Positions 46,002 through 56,640 of a DNA stretch of 64,000 nucleotides are shown here, piece after piece (the stretch's first letter is position 1; each line of letters starts with the position of its first letter). The translations under genes were made by a program, and so were the position numbers. The stretch lies in the NCBI RefSeq assembly GCF_020379485.1, contig NC_063446.1:18425525-18489524 (forward strand), in the 5' to 3' direction. The notes below the pieces were generated by a model that did no database searches, had not been told where the DNA came from, and saw nothing but the letters and a program-made list of their open reading frames with translations. This DNA is from Brassica napus (Eukaryota > Streptophyta > Magnoliopsida > Brassicales > Brassicaceae).

Positions 46002-47530
46002 ATGGGTTATTTTAAGGTTGTTACGACGAAGCAGGAGGAAATAGGATCATCATCGATCAAGTGTCCCATATTGAGCGCCACGAATTACACGGTTTGGGCC
46101 GGTGATCAAGATGAAGATTTTTCTAAAAGTACACAAGGTGTGGTATATCTAGCTGAAGGAGGAGACGATAAGAAGAACAACATGGCCATGGCATTGTTGG
46201 TCCAATCGATTCCTAAAATCCTTGTTTTACAAGTCGGTGAATTGGACATAGCAAATAAGGTTTGGGATGCAATTAAAACAAGACACATGGGAGCTGATAG
46301 GGTCAAGGAAGCTCATCTACAAACACTTATGGCAGAATTTGATCGACTTAAGATGAAAGATTACGACACCATTAATGAGTTTACATGCAGAATCTACGAA
46401 ATCTCTTCAAAGTCTGCTGCACTTGGAGAATAGATAGAGAAATCAAAACTTGTCAAGAAGTTTTTAAAGAGTCTTCCCCAAGAAAGTACATACATATTGT
46501 AGCTGCACTGGAGCAAGTGTTGGACCTAAAACTACTTGTTTTGAGGATATTATCGGTCGTTTAAAAGCCTACGAAGAACGTATCAGCGAAGAAGAAGAGA
46601 CGTCTGAAGAGCAGAACAAACTAATGTATGCTAACTCCTGGCAACAATATAACTGTGGTTTTAATGGCAAAAATAGAGGTCGTGGTCGTGGAGGTAGGTT
46701 CTATAGCAGAGGAAGAGGTCGTGGCCGCTACAACTTTGCGAGAGAAGAAGAGACACAACGAGAGTGACATGCTATCGATGTGACAAACTAGGATACTATG
46801 CTACAGATTGTTCCGGTCGTTTACTGAAACTTCAAGAGGCTCAAGAGACTAAAGAAGAAGATACACATGAGGCTGACGAGTTAATGCTACACGAAGTGGT
46901 ATTTCTTAATGAAGAAAAGGTAAAACCCAACACCTTTGAGACAAATCTAGACAAAAGCAATGTGTGATATCTAGATAATGGTGCTAGTAATCACATGACG
47001 GGAGATCGCTCTTACTTCACCATGCTTGACGAGACAATCACGAGAAATGTTAAGTTTGGTGACGACTCTCGCATTGACATTAAAGGAAAGGGCTCCATTA
47101 GCTTTATCTTTAAAGATGGCGTGAAGAAGACTATGTCCAATGTGTACTTTATACCGGCTCTTAGAAGCAATATCATAAGCTTGGGTCAAGTTACATAAGC
47201 GGGGTGCGAAGTCAGGATGAAGGAGAATCTATTGAATATATATGATCGTGATGGGAGGCTATTGATCAAGACCAACAGAGGAAGTAATCGTCTATATAAA
47301 GTAGCACTGGAAGCCGAGAACACCTCGTGTTTACAAGTGATAACGTCGAATGAGTCAAGGAAGTGTCATGCGAGGCTAGTTCACATCAATTTTGATATTA
47401 AAAAAACTGATGATTGACAAAGAACTTGTTACAGGAGTACCAAAGATTGCAATCATGAAGAATACATGTGTTTCATGTTTGCTTGGGAAACAGACAAGGC
47501 AGTCTTTTCCCCAAGCAACAGAGAGCCGAA
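46002..47530 (+). pseudogene. Decayed copia gag, protease and integrase start
   Basis: It begins MGYFKVVTTKQEE and reads gag in pieces: CPILSATNYTVWA, NNMAMALLVQSI, LQTLMAEFDRLKMKDYDTI, the RGRGRGG region, a zinc knuckle CYRCDKLGYYATDC (the usual GH is GY), then the protease DNGASNHMTG, SLGQVT and the integrase HARLVH region (usually HARLGH). Several stops (46431, 46965, 47196) and shifts break it. After about 47530 the copia sequence ends and another segment with a poly(A) run begins. It belongs to the same lineage as the elements at 14960 and 34635. Confidence 0.8.
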
Positions 47531-47747
47531 GATCAGAAAGCTCCTGGTGGCGGTGATGCACAGTGACCCTGGACGCTTTACGCATGACAGACACATGTCA
47601 CCATATGTCATAGGAAGCCATCAAAGTGCAGCAAGCATAATGTTTGACCTTATCTTCTTTCCTACAGATTGTTCCAATTGTACATGTATTGAGCCTATGG
47701 ACTTCAGATCAATAAAAAGGTTGACAAAAAAAAAAAAAAAAAAGAGA
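47531..47747 (+). mobile_element. Unidentified retroposed segment with poly(A)
   Basis: About 215 bases that do not belong to copia, ending GATCAATAAAAAGGTTGAC and an A18 run at about 47726-47743. The AATAAA signal close to a poly(A) run indicates a reverse-transcribed RNA end, either a LINE 3' end or a gene-derived copy. The source was not recognised. Confidence 0.45.
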
Positions 47748-47775
47748 TTGGAGTCTAGAGAGAAAATGAGGAACC

Positions 47776-49133
47776 AAGGCTCTGTTCGTTTGCTCACAAA
47801 TCATCTGGGTGAAGATGCAAATCGATGTTCGTTTTGTGCATTATAATGCTACATCCAGATGGATCACCCAACTGAATTTTTAAATACTCATCTCAAATCC
47901 TCACCCAAATGAAGGTGAGTCTTGATGGTGCATCTGGATGCAGATGTATCTAGTTCAGTCCAAAATGATAAATGACAAAAATGACCTTTTAAAATCAAAA
48001 TATTATTTTCAAACCGTAAATTCTATTTTTTTGCAAATAAATTTTTCCACTAGAACCGAAAAATACATTTTCCCGCAAAAACTTAAAAACACAATTTCCC
48101 GCCAAAACCGCAAAATGCGATTTTCCTCAAAAAACGTAAAACACATATTTCCATAAAAACACACTTTTCGGTCAAACCGGTAAAACCGCACTTTTCGGAA
48201 AAAACCGGAAAAATGCATTTTCCCGCCAAAACAAAAAAACGCATTTTCCCGCCAAAACCCAAAAAACACATTTTCCCGACTAACTCCAAAAAGCATTTTC
48301 CGGCCAAAACCGCAAAAAACATTTCCTCGCCAAAACCGGAAACACAATTTTCTCGCCAAAATCGGAAAACAGAATTTTTCCGCAAAAACCGGAAAAATGC
48401 ATTTTCCCGCCAAAACTGGAAAACACATTTTTCCCGCCAAAACCGGAAAATAGAATTTTTCCGCCAAAACCAGAGAAACGCATTTTCCCGCCAAAATTGG
48501 AAACACACAATTTTCCCGCCAAAACCGGAAAATGGAATTTTCCCGCAAAAACCGGAAAAACGCATTTTCCCGCCAAAACCGGAAAACGCATTTTCCCGAC
48601 CCAAAACCGGAAAAAATTTATTTTCTCGTCGAAACCGCAAAAATGCTTTTCACGCCAAAATCGCGAAAAATGCTTTTCCCGCCAAAATCGCGAAAAAACT
48701 TTTCCCACCAAAATCGTGGAAAAAAAAAATTTCCCGTCAGAAACACTTTTCCCGCCAAAACCGCAAAACACACTTTTCCCGTCTAAACCGCAAAAACGTA
48801 TTTTTCCGCCAAACCCATAAAAACTTATTTTCCGCCAAAACCACAAAAATGCACATTTCGCCAAAAACACATTTTTCCTCAAAAACCGTAAAAATGCTAT
48901 TTTCCCGCCGAAACGTAAAAACATTATATTTTAATTATTTTATTAACAAGTCCACCTGGATGTAGATGGAACTTAAAAAATGAAAAGCAAACGAACATAG
49001 TTGCATTCAGATGATTCATCTGGATGCATTGACGAAATGAAGAAACGAACAACACCCAGATGGAGCATCTGGATAAGACATCTAGATAGACCATCCGGAT
49101 GCATCTTCCAGATGTACAAACGAACGGAGCCTT
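47776..49133. mobile_element. MITE (1.36 kb) carrying an E2F-site-like array
   Basis: The terminal inverted repeats are AAGGCTCTGTTCGTTTG at the left and, as reverse complement of the right end, AAGGCTCCGTTCGTTTG. Both subterminal regions are full of CATCTGGATG words in both directions. The core (48050-48930) is a tandem array described separately. The element has no real coding potential. The TIR type suggests a hAT-like MITE, but I see no 8-bp target duplication (left flank GAGGAACC, right flank ATTAAAGG). Confidence 0.75.
48050..48930. repeat. Tandem array of TTTCCCGCCAAAA units
   Basis: About 30 tandem units of 26-32 bp with the consensus TTTTCCCGCCAAAACCGGAA followed by three to six bases such as ATGCA. 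At least ten units contain a perfect TTTCCCGCC and most of these read TTCCCGCCAA, which fits the E2F consensus TTSSCGSSAA. Because unit lengths are often multiples of three, long meaningless open frames run through the array on both strands. Brassica MITEs that amplified E2F sites are described in the literature; this array is of that kind by sequence. Confidence 0.8.
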
Positions 49134-52100
49134 ATTAAAGGACAAGGTTATGCACGGGTCACACCTAAACCCGCTTGACCCGGTACGGGTCATCCCATTT
49201 GTAATATATACCGTGTGGATTGGACCTGCGAGGCACACCACTATATGGGCCTTTAAATATATGTTCAATGCGGCCTCGAATGGGCCTTATTTGAGTGTGG
49301 CGCGCAGGCAAAATCCCATATGGAACAGATGGTCACTGTAGCAAGATGAGGTATTCAGTTGTGCTATATAGTTATTAACTGGAAACGTGTTCTCTCCTAA
49401 TTGCTATCATGTAATCACAGATCATAGCAAATACAAAGAGTTAATGAATCGTTAGAGTTAGTGAATCGTTTGAGTTAGTATGACAGTTTGTTGAAAAATT
49501 GTTAAAACAATGAACAAAGCGATAAACCTAAGCAGCTGCTACATTTTAGGTTTTAGATTTTTTTTTTGCTAAGAAAAAAAAAATGTTTTCACCTCTTTGC
49601 CGGAACCCAAGCAATATAAATAGTCTCTCTCAGCGCGAATCAAACTAGGGTAGCGGAAATTACAGCCGCAACTCCTTTACCACCAAAGCTGAATCGTTTT
49701 AGATTTTGCGGGGAGGAATATGAAGTCAAATTTACGGTTAAAATTTATTTGAAACATTAAAAAATATTGTGTAAGGCACAACTAAGATTTGAATTATTAA
49801 TGTTTATATACTAAGGGTCTGGTTTCGAGTCCTAGAAAAAACAGAATAATGCGAATTAATGGAGAAAAGACTTAAAAGATATTTGAAAAGATTTAAAGGA
49901 GTATCGTCAAGCATGGATCCGATAGGACAGTTTAGGTGATGCAGTCAGATATGAATCTTTATAAGACAAGTAGAATTGTTAGTTGTAAATTTTTTGTATT
50001 ATTTATTATAATTTGTAATAGCATAATTATCCAGCGTGAAAAAAACATGACTTCTAAATAACATTTCGACTAAACAGCCTAATTAACTTTTATGTTATCT
50101 AAACAAGATGTATAAGTCAAATTTTGATTAAAAAAAAAAATTAATCTTCAAGTGCTCCTCGATTTAGTATATATGTTTTTTTGTTAATTTACTAATTCCA
50201 ACCAATGGCACGTGCATTTCCAAACAAAATGAATAGGGATAATTTGAAAAATACCTTAATTTTTATTTTTAATTTGAGAAATACAACGGTTCTTTTTGTT
50301 TTTGAAAATTACTCTCTTCCTCATGTGATAAGACGTTATTGTCCTGATTTTAGTTAGAACTACATATCTTAATAACTAAAAGTTGTCTAATTTACGTGAT
50401 TTCTTTACCAAACTTAATTAATTTCTTCATATTGTGTATATTATTTCATGCGTACCTGGTCACATATCCTTATATCAGACAAACAATCTCCGGGTTAGAA
50501 CAAGGGAGCTAACCAAGCTTTTGCTCTCTTTGTCCTTCTTCAAGACTCTTAACTTAACGACACATACCCTTTTCTTTATGTACAAAACGTGTTACTTCTC
50601 CAGCGAGTTTGATTTGCACGTATAAAGGACATACCCGAGTTTCCTACTTTACTCATTTGATCTTTCAAAATCTATCGCACAAAACTCAGAATCAACGTCA
50701 GATAACTGAGAAGAAGTACTGGATGATAGATAAGACTAACATGGAAAAATCTCAATATTTTTTTTTTGATAAAAAAAAAAAATCTCAATATACTTTCTGT
50801 TTTTGATAAATCTTGAAACTAGTATTTGCTTGGTTTCTTTGTTTACATGTTGAAAGAATGGGAGAGAGGTTTCTTTGGTATCTCAAGTATCCACCAACTC
50901 AGATGTTGTTGGGTTTCTTAAGATCCTGTAATTGGATATTTCACTTTGAATGTGGATTACATGTGATTTTTTTGTCATTAGCAAGAACGACAAGTTCCTC
51001 TTGGCCCCTGTATTTATGATCAAATGAAATTTGGTCTAATAAGTTTCTAATGATAATGAAAGAGAACAAATTTTCAGCTTAAAGCTCATTGCTAAGACTC
51101 ACCATCGTCGTCATCTGAAATGTCTAATTTACTCTTTGTAGAACTATGTTATGTTGGAATACTATCTAATCTATTAACAAGAAAGTATATTTTGTAGTTA
51201 GCCCTGAATTTTCCTCAATATTTACAATTATATGCCATTGGGCTTATACACAGTTCGTTTTATCTCCTTTCTCCTCTTCGTTTTTTTTTTGACGAACTCT
51301 CCTCTTAGTTTTGATTGTTATATATCTCATGAACTCAGATTTTTCTTCCCGGTAATCAGACTTATATTTTGCGTTTGCGTATTGTGTTGGCTTTTAATAA
51401 ATCTATCTCTAAAGAGAAACTCTTTTGTTTATTTCTGATCAAATGGATTGGTTCTTTGTTTTCTATATTAAGATGTTGATCTGATCAGCTGTTTAATTTC
51501 TTTTGTCTTTCTCTTTTCTCTCTCTGTTTCACACTCTTCTTTGATTTTGAATCTTCTATCTATCATCAATGCTCAATACTTTCTCTTGGGAGTTTATAAA
51601 TCTTTGCTTATTTGATTGGCGTAAGTAAAGGCTATAGCAAAGTCTCTCTTTTTCTTTTGGACAAAAACAAAGTCTCTCTATCGAAATTAAGATTTGAGTT
51701 GTTGAAAAACTTCTTGGTTTAGTCCAGCTTTTGTTGCTAAATCATTGTGAGCTTTTCATTGTGTTTCTTTCCGGTGTTAGATGAAGAATCATTCAATTTC
51801 GAAGATGAATTGCTTGAAGAGAGGAGCTGGAGAAAGGCGTTCAAAGAGCTATTGGGGCTGTCAGAATTACAACGATGGCGTTAGTGAAGATATTGATCTT
51901 CCTGCATCGTTATTGTGAATTCGTCAATACCTGTTGAGGCCTAACCTTATCTTTACTTCAATTGGGCTTATATTGGACTTTTAACATTATGTTTGAATGT
52001 ATTTGTTGTTGGGTTTGATTGGGGCTTTAACATCGCCATATGTAATTTCCTTGTGGACTTCTCTATCGATAGAAAAATAGAGGACAAAAAATACTCGAAT

Positions 52101-52303
52101 TTGGTATCGAAATAAAACCGCTTAATAAAGACAAAAATTCAAAACCGGAAATTAGACCCTTTTTTTAATCAAACTATTGGTATGTATTGGTATGTATTTG
52201 AATATCGATGGACACTCCAATCTTAACAAGATCTTCAAAATAGACAGTCAATTAAGAAAAAGATTCCATAAATAATTACATTTAATAGTTTATAGCCATA
52301 TTT
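49134..52303. other. Spacer of 3.2 kb; one unassigned exon-like stretch at 51780-51885
   Basis: No complete gene is recognised. At 51780-51885 one + frame without stops, following a TTAG acceptor-like site, reads DEESFNFEDELLEERSWRKA and then FKELLGLSELQRW. This looks like real protein composition but I cannot name it. A competing ATG frame (51781-51918) gives 45 residues of no known type. Around 49580-49700 and 49790-49840 there are worn repeat pieces, including GGTTTCGAGTCC, a B-box-like word. Confidence 0.35.
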
Positions 52304-52672
52304 GAACTACCATAACTTATACGCAACCGATTTTAGATATTTTAAAAAGGAATATTACTTTACACTCATTCTCTATTCTTGCTTTACACGTAAATTTTTA
52401 CACATGATAAAAGCAAAATTCCTCAAAGTAGTTTCCTATACTGTAATATGGTCTTCTTTTTGCAACAAACAGGATGGCTAGATTTTCCTGGTTCTGGTCT
52501 GCGTCTGGAGATAGGTTGCATTACTCCTTCAAAGGTTCCACACTTCCACTAAGTGAATCTTACAACGAACATGTTCCTCCTCGCAAAAGATACTCTTTTT
52601 TTTACGTAAGTAATTCTTCCTTTCCACACTTCCACAAAGTTAAAATCGGTTGCGTATAAATTATGGTAGTTC
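52304..52672. mobile_element. Small inverted-repeat element carrying a capping-enzyme gene fragment
   Basis: A 369-bp element with terminal inverted repeats of about 32 bp: the left end reads GAACTACCATAACTTATACG and the reverse complement of the right end GAACTACCATAATTTATACG, both continuing into CAACCGATTTTA. The repeats differ at about one position. Between them, at 52471-52605, lies a fragment of a cellular gene (separate entry). No clear target-site duplication was found, so the superfamily is undecided; the layout is that of a Pack-type (gene-carrying) element. Confidence 0.7.
52471..52605 (+). pseudogene. mRNA-capping enzyme exon fragment
   Basis: After an intron-like AACAG the + strand reads GWLDFPGSG, LEIGCITPSKVP and, after a shift, PLSESYNEHVPPRKRYSF, then a donor-like GTAAG. 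This matches the start of the RNA 5'-triphosphatase domain of plant mRNA-capping enzymes, where the text is roughly GWLDCPGFG.EIG.IIPSKVPLSESYN.H.PPGKRYSF. The frame is broken by an apparent 8-bp insertion, ACACTTCC, between KVP and PLSES. The phrase TTCCACACTTCCAC occurs again at 52622-52635, near the right end. The fragment looks like one captured exon with its splice sites. Identification rests on memory of the family. Confidence 0.65.
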
Positions 52673-53149
52673 CATTGAAAATATATATTTTTTGTCCAAA
52701 AATAAGTAGTCCATTTATAATATAGATATAATTAATTATTTCAAAATTTTATATTAAGGTAAAAGTATAATCTAATATTAAGATAAATAAATGAAAACAA
52801 AATAATTTATTACTTAATGTATTTCTAATCATTTATCCATGCTAAAAATACATTCAATACAAAACAACAATCAATACTTTCTTCAAAATACTCTCTGCGA
52901 TTCATATTAAGTATCATTTTAGCTTTTAAATTTTGTTTCATTATTACTATTTTTTTACATTTCCAATGCATATCTTAAACAAAATTTTCAATATTTACCC
53001 CTAATTTTTATTCTTAATTCATGTGTAAAATCCTTTAACGACACGAAACAGATGGAATAGAATATAATAAAAAAACGACATTCAATTACAATAATAATAT
53101 AACAATAATCTAATAGCATTCATCTACAACAAACACATCAATTTAAATA
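52673..53149. other. AT-rich spacer, probably Helitron body
   Basis: Very AT-rich, no coding sequence. It leads into a Helitron 3' end at 53182, so part or all of it is probably the body of that element. The 5' end (TC preceded by A) could not be fixed. Confidence 0.4.
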
Positions 53150-53182
53150 AATATCCGCGCGGGCGTGCGGGTCAAGCTCTAG
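53150..53182 (+). mobile_element. Helitron 3' terminus
   Basis: A GC-rich hairpin (CCGCGC, loop, GTGCGG) about 10 bases before CTAG (53179-53182), followed by T. This is the 3' signature of Helitrons (short hairpin, then CTRR, insertion before T). The surrounding DNA is AT-rich, which makes the GC island stand out. Confidence 0.75.
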
Positions 53183-53659
53183 TTTTAATTAAAAGTGATT
53201 CAACTTTCTAGATTCACCTTAAACCACATGTCTTGTAATTGGGAAATACTAGTTGCTATTCAATATTCAGCTAAGATACCAGTTTCATTAACAAGAAAAA
53301 TCTCAGAACTTGCATATCACGTTCTAGGGTTGAGTACTGGTAGATTCGTATTTTTCTTTTGAAAATAAAAGTACACCATATTTGAAAAAAATATTTAAAT
53401 AGGATTAGTGTGTATTCCCGGTTTTAAAACGTATAAATAACCATTATACTTTTCAATCAAGTAATACATAATTACAAACATCTAATATGGATAGTTCAGA
53501 CATTTTACTTAGTAGAAAGTGTAATTGTCAAATAAGTTAAATGAAAGTGTAGTTTTCAAAATAAATCCTCCTCTAGAAGTACATTTCCCAATTTTCCCCA
53601 GTTAAAAATAATTTTAGTTATTGTTTTTTATATTGCCATCTTTGGTAGTGGTTTACTAG

Positions 53660-54303
53660 TAGGGGTGGGCACTTCGGTTATTTTCTCGGTTCGGTTTGGT
53701 TAGTTCGGTTCTAGTATTTTCCAACTAAAATAAACCATAGTTAATTTGGTTCAGTTCGGTTTGTGTTCGGTTTGGTTTATATTCGGTTCACTTTGTATTC
53801 GGTTCGGTTCGGTTTTTTTTGGATCAGTTTAATTAGGTTCTTTTTAGTTTAATTTTTTGCAAGAAAAGTTATGTTTTAAAACATAAATTATGTAAACATA
53901 AACTATGTGAACTAAATTCAATATAAACTGAAACAAAAACCTTTGAAAAAATCACAAAAAGTATATAAAAATTAAAACAAATGAAAGTTAACTAAAATAA
54001 CAAAAACCAATATCAATAGTAATGTCTCTTATATCATTATTAAATGAAAAATGGAAAATACATGGTTTGGTATTAGAATTTTAGTATATTGGTATAACTA
54101 ATATTTTTAATTTAAATAATTACAAAACACATCGGTTTCTCGGTTCGGTTCGGTTCGGTTTAAAACCAAACCGAACTGCACTATTCGGGTTGGATAAATC
54201 TTCAAACGAATGGTTTGAAATAGACTTTGGTTCGGTTTGAATCGGTTTCGGTTCGGTTGGTTCGGTTTGATTCGGTTTGGTTCGATTTTTTTTTCCACCC
54301 CTA
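53660..54303. mobile_element. hAT-type MITE with TTCGGTTCGG repeats and perfect 8-bp duplication
   Basis: The 644-bp element begins TAGGGGTGGGCAC and ends TTTCCACCCCTA (reverse complement TAGGGGTGGAAA). It is flanked by TTTACTAG on both sides (53652-53659 and 54304-54311), a perfect 8-bp target-site duplication. Both ends hold many copies of TTCGGT and TTCGGTTTGG in inverted relation. Non-coding. Related sequences with GGGTTGGGC and TTCGGGTTCG occur at 61395. Confidence 0.9.
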
Positions 54304-54311
54304 TTTACTAG

Positions 54312-55125
54312 GGTAGCTGCTGTAATTTTATATGTCAACTGATAAAGTAACCAATTAAAGAAAAAAGAGAAATTAATTATTTGTCGGATGCTGACTTTTC
54401 TGGTATTTATAGATACATTTCATGGAAAATGTGGGAAACATGTCTATTTATTATTTCCTCTCTTCTTTAACTATGAGTATGCCATTGATTAATTGGACAT
54501 TTGGACTAGAAGCAAACTCGAACATCAATGGCAAACGAAAAAAAGGGTAATTAAAAAACAAATCTTATCTACCGAAAAGAGAATATAGTAATGGTTTGAC
54601 CCATTTTAAAGATTTTAAAGAAAACAAGGTATATACTAATCTTTGAGAATCATTCAAAACCATTTATATTCCCTTGAAATGCTTTAAAATATTTTTAAAA
54701 CCCCGTGTACATCTTGGAAAGGCGACTAAACCCTTTCCGTTGACAAACTGAATAAAACAAACATAGCTCTTAAAGATTGTAAATAGATCACAAATAATAA
54801 GCTTGTAAAGATATGTTTATTTATCAAGAACAACTATATTATAAAAACTCAATTATTAGACCATGACTTCGTATATGGTGAAGTAAGGGTAAATGGAAAA
54901 GTTAAGCCCGTCTCTTCTAATTGTCAAATTCTTCAAAGTAAACATAGCTCTTCTTTGATAAAAAAAAAACATATCTCTTCTATATATATGAGATATTCAA
55001 GAAACATATAACTATCAAGCCAGAAAAAAAAAAGCAAATGTCAGATGGAACTTGGGGCCTGACCCATAAACATTTTCGCGATTCTGGATTCTAACCTCCT
55101 CCTAAGAAGAGTGCTATGCGCTATA
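54312..55125. promoter_or_regulatory. SAUR upstream region
   Basis: About 800 bases between the hAT MITE and the SAUR start. A TATA-like TCTATATATATGAG lies at about 54978-54991, some 140 bases before the ATG. No auxin-response TGTCTC element was seen close to the gene. No other gene. Confidence 0.4.
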
Positions 55126-55614
55126 ATGGAGAGTCCGATAATGAAGACATGGAGAAAAATAAAGACTTTTGGCCAAACGAGCTCTTCAACCACGGCTTCG
55201 TTCACAAGAAGCAAGACTTGGAATGGCTCTGCTCATCTTGAGGATGCTAAGAACAGCGAATCCATAGGAAAGATCAAGAAAAAGTGTTTCACCGTTTACG
55301 TTGGTCCCATGAAACAGAGAATCGTGGTAAAAATGAAACTTTTGAACCATCCTTTGTTCAAGAACTTGTTAGAAGCCGCAGAGAATGAATATGGATATAG
55401 ACGTGATGGGCCCATTGTTCTTCCGTGCGAGGTTGACTTCTTCTTCAAGGTTTTGGCTGATATAAAGTCTGATGTTCATGGTGATGATTATGATGACGAT
55501 GATGATGGTTTGATTAGTCCTCCGATTTGCGGGTGGGGTAGTCCCAGCATGAGAAGGAACGGTTCGTACAAGCTTCTTCGATCTCCATCCTTGTTCAAGT
55601 GGAATAGATTTTGA
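55126..55614 (+). CDS. SAUR55: SAUR-family protein (SAUR55-like)
   Basis: An intronless gene of 162 residues, longer than typical SAURs (about 100) but as expected for the extended group. SAUR proteins are small auxin-related regulators; many promote acid growth by inhibiting PP2C.D phosphatases and so activating plasma-membrane proton pumps. The SAUR domain covers about residues 43-110: KKKCFTVYVGPMKQRIVVKM, NHPLFKNLLEAAENEYGY, GPIVLPCEVDFFFKVLADI. A basic, serine-rich N-terminus precedes it and an acidic run (DDYDDDDDG) follows. Conserved positions such as PLF, EYGY and LPC are intact. I start at the ATG at 55126 (MESPIMKTW); no upstream ATG is in frame. The SAUR55 assignment rests on similarity and on its position next to RGP4, as in Arabidopsis from memory. 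Confidence 0.88.
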   Translation: MESPIMKTWRKIKTFGQTSSSTTASFTRSKTWNGSAHLEDAKNSESIGKIKKKCFTVYVGPMKQRIVVKMKLLNHPLFKNLLEAAENEYGYRRDGPIVLPCEVDFFFKVLADIKSDVHGDDYDDDDDGLISPPICGWGSPSMRRNGSYKLLRSPSLFKWNRF

Positions 55615-56332
55615 ATTTCTTTTTTTTTCCCCTTTCCATAAGTTATTGTTCACAACATTACCATATGCATATACTTGCAGTTGTAAGGAATATTTCCTTT
55701 CCTTATTATACGGTCTTATAGTTATCCGTTTTCAATTGGAATATTGATATTCTTTAATATATTTGGTGACTAATGAAATTGAAAATAAATGAGTAATTCC
55801 TAATTTATCTCTATACCTTTATGGACGGTTGAGATTAATCTAAAGGAAACCCTAAAGAATAATTAGGTCATCTCATCTCTCCACCTATAAATACATATCT
55901 TTAGACCATCGTAAAAATATCCTAAAAGCAACAACTAACGTTATAGGCGAGGCGAGAGAAACCTACAAGTTCCTAAGAAGAGATTGAGTTGTTCATCTTC
56001 CATTCAGGATTCAATCCATTCAGGAAGATCTCTCAGACACAATGAATCCAGGTAACTCTATAAACATTCATATGATTCTATTATGTGATTACCCTAGATG
56101 TTTAAAGATCTTAGGGTTCATATAAATTTAACTTACATGTGGTCCATGTACTACCGCATTGACCCCCTTCATAATTAGACCATAAACATAAGTAGGAGTA
56201 TCGTAATGGTCCCTTTAATGTCTTTAACGAAACACTCGTTCTGTTATCATAAATCCAACCAACAATAATGTGTGTGCACATTGGAAACAAAATATGTAAA
56301 AGATGTAAAAGTCATAAAAGAGCTCAAATAAT
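55615..56332. other. SAUR downstream region, possible LTR
   Basis: SAUR 3' flank, then a segment at about 55790-56060 with CACCTATAAATACATATC and a leader-like stretch ending ATGAATCCAG/GTAACT. This resembles an LTR or first exon and may belong to the copia remnant next to it, but the paired LTR is absent. No coding sequence could be supported. Confidence 0.3.
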
Positions 56333-56640
56333 TGTCATACATAGGCTAATCGTAAACAAACAACATTGAGCGCTAGCCTCAAGACCCATACTTTCAGCAT
56401 GCTTCATGAAAGTCTTTGGAGGTAAAGCTTTTGTAAATATGTCTGCAACCGTATGTTCAGTGCCTATATGTTCAATGAAAAACTTTTCTCTTTTGACATC
56501 TTGCTTCAGTGATAGATATTTGAGGTCCATATGCTTGGCTCCCTTAGATATCCTATCATGCTTAGCGAAGAAGATTGCAGCTTGATTGTCACAGTAAAGA
56601 GTGAGAGGCTTGTCACATCTGAGTGTTTTGGTAAGTTTAT
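56333..56640 (-). mobile_element. Copia RNase H C-terminal remnant
   Basis: The minus strand reads CDKPLTLYCDNQAAIFFAK, then HDRISKGAKHMDLKYLSLKQ, EHIGTEHTVADIFTKALPPK and HAESMGLEA. This is the end of copia RNase H of a lineage different from the others in this window. The reading frame is open over the last 68 codons. Everything upstream of the RNase H end is missing, so this is a truncated relic. Confidence 0.8.

Noticed and set aside
48050..48930. CRISPR-like array because of regular repeats
   Set aside because: Repeats and spacers are not distinct, units are degenerate, and this is a plant genome.
48009..48965. Long open frames on both strands (up to 250 codons)
   Set aside because: They run through the tandem TTTCCCGCC array; unit lengths near multiples of three keep frames open. 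The predicted proteins are just repeats of the unit.
52474..52659. 61-codon frame as a small gene
   Set aside because: It reads part of the captured capping-enzyme exon; the first half is in a different frame from the parent protein.
54107..54338. Two overlapping minus-strand frames rich in Asn-Arg-Thr-Glu-Pro
   Set aside because: They are translations of the TTCGGTT simple repeat at the end of the hAT MITE.
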